Below, one piece after another: positions 38,677-47,224 of a stretch of 64,000 nt of DNA; the stretch's first letter is position 1, and every line of letters begins with the position of its first letter. The DNA is from Sphingobium sufflavum (lineage in GTDB: Bacteria; Pseudomonadota; Alphaproteobacteria; Sphingomonadales; Sphingomonadaceae), in contig NZ_JAJSSH010000001.1 of NCBI RefSeq assembly GCF_021403115.1, positions 62,001-126,000 on the forward strand, written 5' to 3'. The notes under the pieces were generated by a model. The model ran no database searches. It had not been told where the DNA came from and worked only from the letters and a program-made list of their open reading frames with translations. Position numbers and translations under genes: made by a program.

Positions 38677-38907
38677 TCAGCGCGGGCGATCCGGGCGGCC
38701 ATTGCCCCAGCCATCCCCATTTCCCGGACGGTCGGGGCGACCATCACCGGGGCGGCCGGGGCGATCCGGGCGGCCAGGCCGGTCTGGTCTGTCAGGGCGG
38801 TCATAGCCGGGGCGTCCGGGCCGACCGGGGCGATCATCATAGCAGGCGGACAGCGCCGATCCCACGATCAGCAAGGTGGACAGGCCCATGGCCCATTTGC
38901 GGTTCAT
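38677..38907 (-). CDS. Proline-rich repeat lipoprotein
   Basis: 76 residues. Signal MGLSTLLIVGSALSAC gives a lipobox (LSAC), then a low-complexity tail of RPG and RPD triplets (RPGRPGYDRPDRPDRPGR) to the C-terminus, with Gly and Asp. It would be anchored in the envelope with an extended, disordered polycationic/anionic tail. Function unknown. The nucleotide repeats make it prone to length change. ATG at 38907. Confidence 0.65.
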   Translation of the reverse strand: MNRKWAMGLSTLLIVGSALSACYDDRPGRPGRPGYDRPDRPDRPGRPDRPGRPGDGRPDRPGNGDGWGNGRPDRPR

Positions 38908-39000
38908 CGATAACCCCTTACCATGCGTTAGGCAGGCCTAACGCCGCCGGAACCGGAATGGATGCAAGGCCCTGAAAATAAAGCCGCAAGGGGCCGCGGA

Positions 39001-39852
39001 TCAGCCCTTGCGGCACACCGCCGAATGGGCGGCCATATCCTCCTCCGCCACCGGCATCCCGCACGGCTTGCACAGGACATGATGACCGGGCGCAAGGCCA
39101 TGGGTGACGGCGACCCGCTGGTCGAAGACGAAGCAATCGCCGTTCCATCGGCTCTCCGCCTCCTCCACCTGTTCCAGATAGGCAAGGATGCCGCCCTTAA
39201 GGTGGTGGACGTTGCCAAACCCCAGCGAGCGGGCGAGCGCGGTGCTTTTTTCGCAGCGGATGCCGCCGGTGCAGAACATGGCGAGGGGCCGCTCGCGCCG
39301 CTCCGCCTCGCTCAGGCTATCGGCGAAATCCTTCAGCCATGTGGGAAATTCGGTGAAGCCCTGCGTGTCGGGGTCGATGGCGCCCTCAAAGGTGCCGATG
39401 CCATATTCATAGCGATTGCGGGTATCGACCAGCAGGGTGGCGGGGTCCGCGATCAGAGCGTTCCAGTCGGCGGGATCGACATAGGCCCCGCCCGCACCGA
39501 CGATGTCGAGGTCGGGCACGCCCATGGTCACGATCTCCCGCTTGTGACGGACGCGCAGCCAGCCGAAGGGCATGGCAGGGGCGTCAGCGAACTTGATTTC
39601 CGCCTGCGCGTCGCCGGCCAGCACCTCCAGCCGCTCGACCAGCGCGGCGATGGCCTCGGCCGGCCCGGCGACGGTGCCGTTATACCCCTCGTCCGCGAGG
39701 ATGATCGTGCCCTTGATCCCGCCCGCCTGGCATTGCGCCAGCAATTCGTCGCGCAGCGCCGCAGGGTCGGCCAGCCGCACGAAGCAATAGAAGGCGACGA
39801 TACGAACTTCGGCGGCGGCGGTGGGGTCGAACGTGTCGGGGCTGTGCGTCAT
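39001..39852 (-). CDS. trhO: tRNA uridine(34) hydroxylase, rhodanese family
   Basis: 283-residue TrhO (YceA) that hydroxylates tRNA U34 using O2 towards cmo5U. N-terminal ferredoxin-like domain with FYCFVRL, then GTIILADEGYNGTVAG, then a rhodanese domain with DTRNRYEYGIGTFEGA and the active Cys in MFCTGGIRCEKS. C-terminal extra Cys/His cluster KPCGMPVAEEDMAAHSAVC. The ATG at 39852 (MTHSPDTF) is chosen; longer in-frame starts overlap the divergent pdeM. Confidence 0.93.
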   Translation of the reverse strand: MTHSPDTFDPTAAAEVRIVAFYCFVRLADPAALRDELLAQCQAGGIKGTIILADEGYNGTVAGPAEAIAALVERLEVLAGDAQAEIKFADAPAMPFGWLRVRHKREIVTMGVPDLDIVGAGGAYVDPADWNALIADPATLLVDTRNRYEYGIGTFEGAIDPDTQGFTEFPTWLKDFADSLSEAERRERPLAMFCTGGIRCEKSTALARSLGFGNVHHLKGGILAYLEQVEEAESRWNGDCFVFDQRVAVTHGLAPGHHVLCKPCGMPVAEEDMAAHSAVCRKG

Positions 39853-39931
39853 GCCCCGCCCTTTATCGTTCCGGCGCATCGGGTGAAAGGGGCGGGTTGA
39901 AAGCGAGGGGGAGCGGGACCATAAGGAGAAC

Positions 39932-40591
39932 ATGGCACGGTTGAGCTTTGGCGGGCAGGATTTCATGGCCCTGGGCGAGGGCGCGCTGTTCTGGCCGGGG
40001 CGGCGTGCGCTCGTGCTGGCTGACCTGCATCTGGAAAAGGCGAGCTGGTATGCGCGCGGCGGGCAGATGCTGCCGCCCTATGACAGTCTGGCGACGCTCG
40101 ACCGGCTGGACATGCTGGTCGCCCGCCACGATGCGCGGGAGGTGTGGACGCTGGGCGACAGTTTCCATGACGAGGCCGGGCCGGGCCGCCTGCCGCCTGA
40201 GGTCGCCGCGCGGCTGTGTGCGCTGGTGGCGCGGGTCGACTGGACATGGATCACCGGCAATCATGACGAGGATAGCGCCGGGTCGCTGGGCGGCGCGGTG
40301 CTGGAGGAAGCGGCGGTGGACGGCATAATGTTGCGCCATCAGGCCGACCCCCATGATGACCGACCGGAACTGTCGGGACATTTTCATCCGAAATGGCGGA
40401 TTGGCGCACGCGGGCGGTCCGTGTCGCGCCGCTGTTTCGTGCAGGGAGAAAGCCGGATCATCCTGCCTGCCTTTGGCGCGCTGGCGGGCGGGCTGATCGC
40501 CCATGCCCCCGTGATCCGGGCGTTGGCGGGACCGGTGGCCTGTGCGCTGGTGCCGGTTCGCGACCGGCTGTTGCGCTTTCCGATCGGCTGA
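39932..40591 (+). CDS. pdeM: Ligase-associated DNA damage response endonuclease PdeM
   Basis: 219-residue metallophosphatase. Metal-ligand motifs ALVLADLHLEK (D-x-H), VWTLGDSFHD (G-D-x-x-H/D), WITGNHDED (GNHD) and LSGHFHPKW (GHxH). This is the PdeM subgroup, normally linked to an ATP-dependent DNA ligase, an Lhr-type helicase and a nuclease in a DNA repair set. The other members are not in this window. ATG at 39932 following AAGGAGAAC. Divergent from trhO with an 80-base gap. Confidence 0.87.
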   Translation: MARLSFGGQDFMALGEGALFWPGRRALVLADLHLEKASWYARGGQMLPPYDSLATLDRLDMLVARHDAREVWTLGDSFHDEAGPGRLPPEVAARLCALVARVDWTWITGNHDEDSAGSLGGAVLEEAAVDGIMLRHQADPHDDRPELSGHFHPKWRIGARGRSVSRRCFVQGESRIILPAFGALAGGLIAHAPVIRALAGPVACALVPVRDRLLRFPIG

Positions 40592-40721
40592 ACGGGGCGG
40601 CGGCGATCCGGTGCAAAAGACGGTGGCATAAAATATTGCCGCGATTGCCATCCCCGGACCGTCGCGGGTATGGGAGCGGCCAAGGGATCGCACGCTGACC
40701 GGACAGGCAGCAACAGGGGAC

Positions 40722-43592
40722 ATGATGATGGAGAGGGGCGTTCACCGCACCCGGACCAGCCTGATGGCGCTCGCCATGACGATAGCCACACCGGGCGTCG
40801 TCCATGCCGCGCCATCGGGGCAGAGCGCGGCGGCCAGCCCCGAACAGGCCAAATCCGAACAGGGGAGCACCCAGCAGGCAGGCGGTGGTCAGGCGGACAT
40901 CGTCGTCACCGCGACCCGGCGCGCCCGACCATTGTCGCAGGTGCCCGTCGCAGTCTCCGTCATCGACGCAGAGGCGCTGCGCAACAGCGGGGCCAGCGAC
41001 ATCCGCCAGTTGAACCAGTTGTCGCCGTCGCTGTTGGTCTCCTCCACCGGATCGGAGGCCAATGCCGTCGCGCGGATTCGCGGCATCGGCACGGTGGGGG
41101 ACAATCCGGGGCTGGAAAGTTCCGTCGCGCTGTTCATCGACGGCGTCTATCGCCCCCGCACCGGCGCGGGCCTGACCGAACTGGGCGCGGTGGAGCGGAT
41201 CGAGCTGCTGCGCGGTCCGCAGGGCACCCTGTTCGGTCGCAATGCGTCCGCCGGGCTGATCGCCATCGTCACCCGCGCGCCGGAGCTCACCTTCGACGCG
41301 AGCGGGGAGGCGGGCTATGGCAATTACAACCAGTGGCGGTTGGCGGGTCGTGTCACCGGGCCGCTGACCGATCGGATCGCGGTGAGCATCGAGACCGTCC
41401 ATGTCCGGCGCGACGGCCTCATGCGGATGGTGGGGCCGGGCGGCGTCGACCTCGGCGACACCAATGACCGCAACCGCCAGCTGGTGCGCGGGCAGATGCT
41501 GATCCGGCCAGACGACCGATTCTCGCTGCGCCTGATCGCGGACTATACCCAGCGTGACGAGCATTGCTGCGCCGCCGCCTATCGCGACACGGGGGAGGAG
41601 ACGGGCGCGAACCTCTCCACCGCCACGCCCAGCGCCACCAACCGCATCGTCACCTTGCTGAGCAAGGTCGGCGGCGAATTCCCCAATGGCGCCAGCCCCT
41701 ATGCGCAGGCCCCCTTCGAACGGCGGGCGAGCGTGACGCCGGGCCGCCCCTATGTCTCGCGCGTGCGCGACTGGGGCCTGTCGGCGGAGGCGAACTATAG
41801 CGCGGACGAGCGGCTGAAGCTGACCAGCATCACCGGGTGGCGATCCTATAAATCGGCCGATTATGGCGATTATGACTATAGCAGCGCCGACATCCTCTAT
41901 CGCGATCCCGGCACCTATCGACGCTTCACCAACCTGAGCCAGGAGTTTCGCGCACAGGGCAAGGTGCTGGGCGGCGCGCTCGATTGGCTGGTCGGCGGCT
42001 ATTACGCGCACGAGGAGCTGGTGCTGCGCGACAATATCCGCTTTGGCGCTGACTATGGCCGGTTCGCGGCCTGCCGCCTGCTGGGCGGAACCGGAACCAC
42101 GCCGTCCGCCCTTCTGGGGCTGGCGCCCAATTGCGTGACGCCGGTGGGGCTGGCCGGGCTGGGTACGCAACTGGTCAATGGCGGCTTTCCGGCGGGGCTG
42201 GTGCCGGTGCTGTCGGGTGGCCTCACCACGCTGGCCGGCATCGGCAGCGGTGGCGGCACCGCAGGCGACACGGACAGCCGCTACCGACAGAAAAGTGACA
42301 GTTTCGCGCTGTTCACCCACAATATCATCCGGCTGTCGCCGCGCCTCGACCTGACGCTGGGCCTGCGCCACACCTGGGAAAGCAAGCGGCTGAACGCCAC
42401 GCTGGCCAATGACAATGCCGCCTGCCTGACGCTTCAGCGGCGCGGGTCGGGCGCGGCCGACGATCTGGTCGACATCGCCACGCTGGCCGATGCCAACGGG
42501 CGGGCGCTGTTCGGCAATGCCGCGGCATTGGCGGGCGGGATATTGACGCTGGGTTGTCTGGGCAATGCCAGCCCGGCGATCGACGCGCTGGCGCTACAGG
42601 ACAGGATGCACAGCGGTGAGTTTTCGGGAACGGCGGCCTTGTCCTGGCGACCCACCGACCGGCTGATGGTCTATGCCAGCTTTGCGCGCGGCTATAAGGC
42701 GGGCGGCTATAATCTCGATAGGTTCGAACTGGGTAACCGGGGCGTGGGCGCGGCGGTGTCTCCGGTCAGCTTCTTCACCCCGCGCAGCAATAGCGACGCC
42801 GCGTCGTTGGGCTTCAGCCCTGAAACCGCCAACGCCTATGAGCTGGGCGTGAAGCTCAACCACCGCCGGTTCAGCGCCAATATCGCCGCCTTCCGGCAGG
42901 AATTCAGCGAGTTTCAGCTAAACAGTTTCAACGGCACCAGCTTCATCGTGCAGAATATCAGTGGCTGTGGCGGTACGCCCACCGCGACCGCCCCCTGCCC
43001 AAAGCGCAAACCGGGGCTGGTATCGCAGGGGGTGGAGGCGGAGCTTTCCGTCACGCCGACGCCGACCCTGCTGCTGACCGGCGGCGTCACCTACACCGAT
43101 GCGCGCTATGCCGAGCGGCTGGCGGGGTCGCCAGACGGATCGGTGCCGCTCGACCCGGCGCTGTTCCTGCTACCCGGCGGGCGGATGAGCAATGCGCCAC
43201 GCCTGGTCACCACCGCCAGCATCGGCTGGACACCGCCCATCGGCACAGCCGGCCTGTCTGCCTTGCTTTACGTCGATGGACGGCGGACCAGTTCGTACAA
43301 CACCGGGTCGGACCTGTACCCGGAGAAGATGCAGGATGGCTATCTGCTGATGAACGCGCGGCTGGGCCTGCGCGGCCGGGACCAGCGGTGGGCGGTCGAA
43401 TTCTGGTGCCAGAACCTGCTCGACACCGACTATCGGCAACTGGACTTCAACAGCCCGTTGCAAGGATCGGGACCGAACAACCAGACGGCGGCGCAACTGG
43501 GCCGGGGCGGTACGGTGATGACCAACCAGCTTTATTCCGCTTATCTGGGCGAACCGCGAACCTATGGCCTCACCCTGCGCTGGACGATGTAG
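40722..43592 (+). CDS. TonB-dependent receptor
   Basis: 956-residue outer-membrane receptor. N-terminal signal peptide (LMALAMTIATPGVVHA|AP), TonB box region QADIVVTATRRARP, plug domain with VRIRGIGTVGDN-like segments, GPQGTLFGRNAS and the 22-strand barrel. It ends YLGEPRTYGLTLRWTM. Ligand unknown; sphingomonad genomes carry many such receptors for carbohydrates, aromatics and siderophores. No binding protein or transporter is adjacent. Three consecutive ATGs at 40722, 40725 and 40728 follow AGGGGA. The 3' end faces the yggS-like gene with six bases between. Confidence 0.92.
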   Translation: MMMERGVHRTRTSLMALAMTIATPGVVHAAPSGQSAAASPEQAKSEQGSTQQAGGGQADIVVTATRRARPLSQVPVAVSVIDAEALRNSGASDIRQLNQLSPSLLVSSTGSEANAVARIRGIGTVGDNPGLESSVALFIDGVYRPRTGAGLTELGAVERIELLRGPQGTLFGRNASAGLIAIVTRAPELTFDASGEAGYGNYNQWRLAGRVTGPLTDRIAVSIETVHVRRDGLMRMVGPGGVDLGDTNDRNRQLVRGQMLIRPDDRFSLRLIADYTQRDEHCCAAAYRDTGEETGANLSTATPSATNRIVTLLSKVGGEFPNGASPYAQAPFERRASVTPGRPYVSRVRDWGLSAEANYSADERLKLTSITGWRSYKSADYGDYDYSSADILYRDPGTYRRFTNLSQEFRAQGKVLGGALDWLVGGYYAHEELVLRDNIRFGADYGRFAACRLLGGTGTTPSALLGLAPNCVTPVGLAGLGTQLVNGGFPAGLVPVLSGGLTTLAGIGSGGGTAGDTDSRYRQKSDSFALFTHNIIRLSPRLDLTLGLRHTWESKRLNATLANDNAACLTLQRRGSGAADDLVDIATLADANGRALFGNAAALAGGILTLGCLGNASPAIDALALQDRMHSGEFSGTAALSWRPTDRLMVYASFARGYKAGGYNLDRFELGNRGVGAAVSPVSFFTPRSNSDAASLGFSPETANAYELGVKLNHRRFSANIAAFRQEFSEFQLNSFNGTSFIVQNISGCGGTPTATAPCPKRKPGLVSQGVEAELSVTPTPTLLLTGGVTYTDARYAERLAGSPDGSVPLDPALFLLPGGRMSNAPRLVTTASIGWTPPIGTAGLSALLYVDGRRTSSYNTGSDLYPEKMQDGYLLMNARLGLRGRDQRWAVEFWCQNLLDTDYRQLDFNSPLQGSGPNNQTAAQLGRGGTVMTNQLYSAYLGEPRTYGLTLRWTM

Positions 43593-43598
43593 GGCGGA

Positions 43599-44276
43599 TC
43601 AGCCGCGCGCGCCGAACAGAGCGGTGCCGACCCGCACATGCGTCGCGCCGAGCATGACCGCCGTCTCATAATCCTGCGACATGCCCATGCTGAGCCGGGG
43701 CAGACCATGGTCGCGCGCCAGCTTGCCGAGCAGCGCAAAATAAGGCGCGGCCTCCACATCGGCGGGAGGCACGCACATCAGGCCGACCAGCGGCAGTGCG
43801 GCGGCGCGCGCCTCCGCCAGCAGGGCAGGCAGGTCGGTGACGGGACATCCGCCCTTTTGCGCCTCATTGCCGATATTGACCTGCACGAAACAATCGGGCC
43901 GTCGTCCGCTGCGGTCCATCGCTTTCGCCAGCGCGCCGACCAGCGAGGGCCGGTCGACCGTGTGCAGGACGTCGAAGAGGGCAACCGCCTCCTCCGCCTT
44001 GTTCGATTGCAGTTGGCCGACCATGTGGAGAGAAAGGCCGGGATGCGCCTCCTGCAGGGCGGGCCATTTGCCCTCCGCCTCCTGCACCCGATTCTCGCCG
44101 AACGCCCTTTGCCCGGCGGCGATCAGGGGCGTGATCGCATCGGCGAGCTGCGTCTTTGAAATGGCGATCAGGGTCACGTCGGCAGGCTGGCGACCCGCGA
44201 CAAGGGCGGTGCGGTCGAGCGTGTCGCGGACGAGGGTGAGGCGCTCACGCGCCGCGTCGATGGTGGAGACTGTCAT
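43599..44276 (-). CDS. PLP homeostasis protein, YggS/PROSC family
   Basis: 225-residue PLP-binding barrel protein that stores PLP and limits free aldehyde. The PLP lysine is in IAISKTQ. Conserved FGENRVQEAEGKWPAL, HMVGQLQSNKAEEAV and MGMSQDYETAVMLGATHVRVG. No catalytic activity is expected. The ATG at 44276 (MTVSTIDAARE) is chosen over 44312. Divergent from the ThiE/TenI-like gene, 21 bases apart. Confidence 0.92.
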   Translation of the reverse strand: MTVSTIDAARERLTLVRDTLDRTALVAGRQPADVTLIAISKTQLADAITPLIAAGQRAFGENRVQEAEGKWPALQEAHPGLSLHMVGQLQSNKAEEAVALFDVLHTVDRPSLVGALAKAMDRSGRRPDCFVQVNIGNEAQKGGCPVTDLPALLAEARAAALPLVGLMCVPPADVEAAPYFALLGKLARDHGLPRLSMGMSQDYETAVMLGATHVRVGTALFGARG

Positions 44277-44297
44277 GCGCGCTGCTATAGGCAGGTG

Positions 44298-44864
44298 ATG
44301 CGACGTCGCCAACGATCATTGCGTGCCCTTGTCACCTCCCTGCCGATCCTCTGGCTGATGACCGACGAGCGGGTGGTGGAGGACCGACTGCTGCGCGCAG
44401 TCAGACGGCTGCCGAGGGGGAGCGGGGTCGTCTTTCGCCATTATGGGCTGAACGAACCGGAGCGGCGAGCCTTGTTCGAGCGCGTGCGTGCGGTGGCGGT
44501 GCGGCGCGGCCTGATGCTGTTGCTGGCGGGGGATGAGGCGCTGGCGCTAGCCTGGGGTGCCGATGGCAGCCATGGTCGAAGCGAGGGGCGAGCGGGACGG
44601 CTGTTTCGCAGCGCGCCGGTGCATGGCCGGGCGGAATTGCGGGTGGCGCAGCGGCAGGGAGCGGATATGATCTTCCTCTCCCCCCTGTTCGCAACACGCT
44701 CCCATCCGGGGAGCAAGGTGTTGGGCGTGGCGCGATTCAGCGCGCTGGCGCGGCAGGCGAAGGTTCCGGTGATGGCGCTGGGCGGTGTGGCGCGGCGGCA
44801 TGGCGCGCTGATCCGGGCGTTGGGCGCGGCGGGCTATGGCGCGATCGATTCGCTGTCGCGATGA
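44298..44864 (+). CDS. Thiamine phosphate synthase/TenI-like protein with degenerate active site
   Basis: 188-residue TIM-barrel protein. C-terminal half matches TMP synthase/TenI (ADMIFLSPLFATRSHPGSKVLG, VPVMALGGVARRH). The expected phosphate/pyrimidine motif ADGxHLGQ is altered to ADGSHGRSEG, and the N-terminus is unusual. It may be a non-catalytic TenI-like protein or handle another substrate. Start ATG at 44298 (GTG at 44295 also in frame). The ATG of the next gene overlaps its stop. Confidence 0.72.
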   Translation: MRRRQRSLRALVTSLPILWLMTDERVVEDRLLRAVRRLPRGSGVVFRHYGLNEPERRALFERVRAVAVRRGLMLLLAGDEALALAWGADGSHGRSEGRAGRLFRSAPVHGRAELRVAQRQGADMIFLSPLFATRSHPGSKVLGVARFSALARQAKVPVMALGGVARRHGALIRALGAAGYGAIDSLSR

Positions 44865-45382
44865 TGCGGGAATCGGAAAGGATGCAGAAGATGGGTCAGG
44901 ATGGCTGGCGTGCGATGACGGGCGCGGATGTGGCGACGGTCGCGCAAATTTCCGACACGGTGCATGGCCGCTATACGGAGCGGGCGGATGTCTATGCCGA
45001 ACGGCTGCACCTCTACCCTGCCGGCTGCTTCCTGTTCGAACGGGACGGGGTGGCGGCGGGCTATCTGATCGCCCACCCCTGGCGACGGGACGGGAGTATC
45101 GCCTTGAATGCGACGCTGGGCGCGATCCCGGCGGATGCGGATTGCCTCTATCTGCACGATCTGGCGCTGCTGTCCTCTGCACGGGGGACGGGCGCGGGAC
45201 GACGGGCGACGGAACGGGTTGTCGAACACGCGCGGGAGGCGGGCTTCGACGAGATCCGGCTGGTGGCGGTCAATGGCGCGGAAAGCTTTTGGAAGGCACA
45301 GTCTTTTGTCGCAGCGTCAGGAGATGCCGGCGACAGCTATGGCTCTGAGGCAGTGTATATGCGGCGAAGGGTGGAGAACTGA
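44861..45382 (+). CDS. GNAT family N-acetyltransferase
   Basis: 173-residue GNAT with core ADCLYLHDLALLSSARGTGA, where the glycine-rich SARGTGAG-type loop (about residues 106-112) binds acetyl-CoA. Motif B contains VNGAESFWKAQSF. Substrate unknown. Overlaps the ThiE/TenI-like gene by four bases (ATGA), so the two are translationally coupled. An in-frame ATG at 44864 is equally possible. Confidence 0.82.
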   Translation: MMRESERMQKMGQDGWRAMTGADVATVAQISDTVHGRYTERADVYAERLHLYPAGCFLFERDGVAAGYLIAHPWRRDGSIALNATLGAIPADADCLYLHDLALLSSARGTGAGRRATERVVEHAREAGFDEIRLVAVNGAESFWKAQSFVAASGDAGDSYGSEAVYMRRRVEN

Positions 45383-45702
45383 CGCGGAACCGGTCATGAT
45401 CCACGTGGAACATTTCTCTGCCGATCCGATGCCGGGATCGTGCGGGTTTCAGGCGGGGCAAACCCTCCCCGCTTGGTTATGATTGTGGCGATTTCGGCTG
45501 TAGCGCACAGGCTTCAAACAAGATTGAAGTGTTGCCTGGAGGCTCATCCGTTTCTGGGAAGGGGCATTGTCAGGATGCTGGGCGTCTCATCCCCCACTTC
45601 GCCGCAGAGGATGAAAGGCGAATAAGGAACAAACCCCTTCATCCGCCCGATCATGTCGAAAATCCCCAGAATGACGCGGCGTCGCCCCGTCAAACTATCC
45701 AA
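45383..45702. other. 320-base intergenic region between convergent genes
   Basis: Separates the GNAT gene from the exported unknown protein. Contains a GCGGGG/CCCCGC hairpin at 45453-45472 followed by TTGGTT, a plausible terminator for the GNAT gene, and a CTTCAA/TTGAAG repeat near 45513-45530. The 61-codon frame at 45440-45625 lacks coding bias and is not called. Confidence 0.55.
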
Positions 45703-46428
45703 TCAGAATTTGAAGGTCGTGCCCAGATAGACGGCCTGGCTGTCCTGCGCCTCATCGGTCAGGGTGCCGAGGCGGTTCTGGCGGCCGCGATACCGCACGC
45801 CGGCCGTCACATCGAGGTTGCGGGTCAGCTTGTAGCTGCTGCCCAGATCGACGGCATAACCCTTCTCACCCGCCAGCGTCAGGGGTGCCGCGCCGGTCGC
45901 GGTCAGGCTTTCCAGCTCGATGTTGGTGGAGAGACGCTTGCGCTCCTCCAGCTTGAAACCGTGCGGCGGCGTCAGCGCCGATGCGGCGACCAGCGGCACG
46001 GCATCGCCGCGCAGGCCGGAAATCTCGGTCGCGAAGCGGCTGAGGCCACGCGCGCTGCCGAGGTTATAGGCGACAGGGCCAAGACCGATGGTGCTGGGCG
46101 TGGAGGACCGCGCGCCATTGATGACGCTGAGGTCAGGCGCGCGCACGACAACGGTGATGGAACGGCGACCGCTCATCGAACCGACGCTGGGCGTGAAGCG
46201 GAAGCCCTGACTGCGGGCCGTGGTGACGGCGGCGGCATAGCGACGGGCAAGCCGTGCGTCGGAGGTGACGGGCGTGAAGGAGCCGATGCTGCCCAGCGCA
46301 TCCAGCGACACGGTGGCGGAGCGTCCGGTCAGAACCGACTCGACCCGGCCGACTGCGGGCGACAGCGCAAGCGAACAGCCCGCGAAAATCGCGGCCCCCG
46401 CTGCAAATCGACCCCAATTGCCGTGCAC
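45703..46428 (-). CDS. Exported protein of unknown function, possible beta-barrel
   Basis: 241 residues with an N-terminal hydrophobic signal (WGRFAAGAAIFAGCSLALSPAVG). The C-terminus has alternating hydrophobic residues (LDVTAGVRYRGRQNRL, SQAVYLGTTFKF) ending in Phe, as in outer-membrane beta-barrel proteins. No known domain. Ser/Thr/Arg-rich middle. The ATG at 46428 is preceded by AAGGGGGACTGAC on the minus strand. It may be sphingomonad-specific; I cannot name the family. Confidence 0.65.
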   Translation of the reverse strand: MHGNWGRFAAGAAIFAGCSLALSPAVGRVESVLTGRSATVSLDALGSIGSFTPVTSDARLARRYAAAVTTARSQGFRFTPSVGSMSGRRSITVVVRAPDLSVINGARSSTPSTIGLGPVAYNLGSARGLSRFATEISGLRGDAVPLVAASALTPPHGFKLEERKRLSTNIELESLTATGAAPLTLAGEKGYAVDLGSSYKLTRNLDVTAGVRYRGRQNRLGTLTDEAQDSQAVYLGTTFKF

Positions 46429-46672
46429 TGTCAGTCCCCCTTACGATAATGAGTCGCATGATTGCGTCTATTTCAAACACTCAATAGCACCGCAGGTGAC
46501 TGACTCGCCAGAGCCGCCCATTGTTTTTATGGGATTGTTGCCCAAAACCCACACATTGCGGGCGTCCATCGAACCGCCATGCCACCCTTACGCCGGCGGT
46601 ACTGCATCGTCCGGCGCACCGACCTGCGGATAGGCTTGTGCCGCTGGCGGGCTTCCCTATACAAGCGGCACA

Positions 46673-47164
46673 ATGTCTATCCCATCAGGATCGCCGCCGA
46701 CCATGCAAGCCCCCATTTTCTGCACCCTGAAGTCCTCCGGCAAGACCCTGGCCATATTGGGCGTGGCGACCGCCATGCTGAGCCTGGCGGCGTGCGGGGG
46801 CAAGAAGGAACGGCCCAAGGCCGATCTGGCCGCGTCCAACGTCACCACCATCGGCGTGAACGCCTATCTGTGGCGCGCGACGCTGGATACGCTGGGCTTT
46901 GCCCCGCTGCTCCAGACGGACAGCAGCGGCGGCGTGATCGTGACCGACTGGTATGTCAATCCAAACGCACCGGCGGAACGGATCAAGCTGACCGTGTCGA
47001 TCCTCGACAAGGATCTGCGCGCCGATGCGCTGAAGGTCGCGGCCAGCCGCCAAACCTTGCAAGGCGGCCAGTGGATCGAGGCACCAGTGCAGGCCGCCAC
47101 GACGCAGAAGATCGAGGAAATCATCCTCACCCGCGCCCGCGACCTGCGTCAGCGCGCTCTCTAA
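46673..47164 (+). CDS. DUF3576 family lipoprotein
   Basis: 163 residues. Signal segment with lipobox LSLAAC, then the DUF3576 core YLWRATLDTLGFAPLLQTDS, GGVIVTDWYVNPNAPAERI and ILDKDLRADALKV. The family is alphaproteobacterial, of unknown function, and commonly encoded just upstream of leuS, as here. An ATG at 46703 is an alternative start that would still keep the signal peptide. Gap to leuS 60 bases. Confidence 0.88.
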   Translation: MSIPSGSPPTMQAPIFCTLKSSGKTLAILGVATAMLSLAACGGKKERPKADLAASNVTTIGVNAYLWRATLDTLGFAPLLQTDSSGGVIVTDWYVNPNAPAERIKLTVSILDKDLRADALKVAASRQTLQGGQWIEAPVQAATTQKIEEIILTRARDLRQRAL

Positions 47165-47224
47165 CATCAGCATAGACCATCGCCCGGATCGGGGCGCCCG
47201 GAACAGACGACAGGTGGAGTGACG

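Noticed and set aside
40624-40640. Sigma-54-like promoter (TGGCA, A+T spacer, TTGCC) before the TonB receptor
   Set aside because: The GG and GC dinucleotides are 11 bases apart instead of the required 10, and no rpoN or enhancer-binding gene is seen.
45440-45625. 61-codon frame in the gap after the GNAT gene
   Set aside because: No ribosome site, poor codon bias and no recognisable features; the region holds hairpins.
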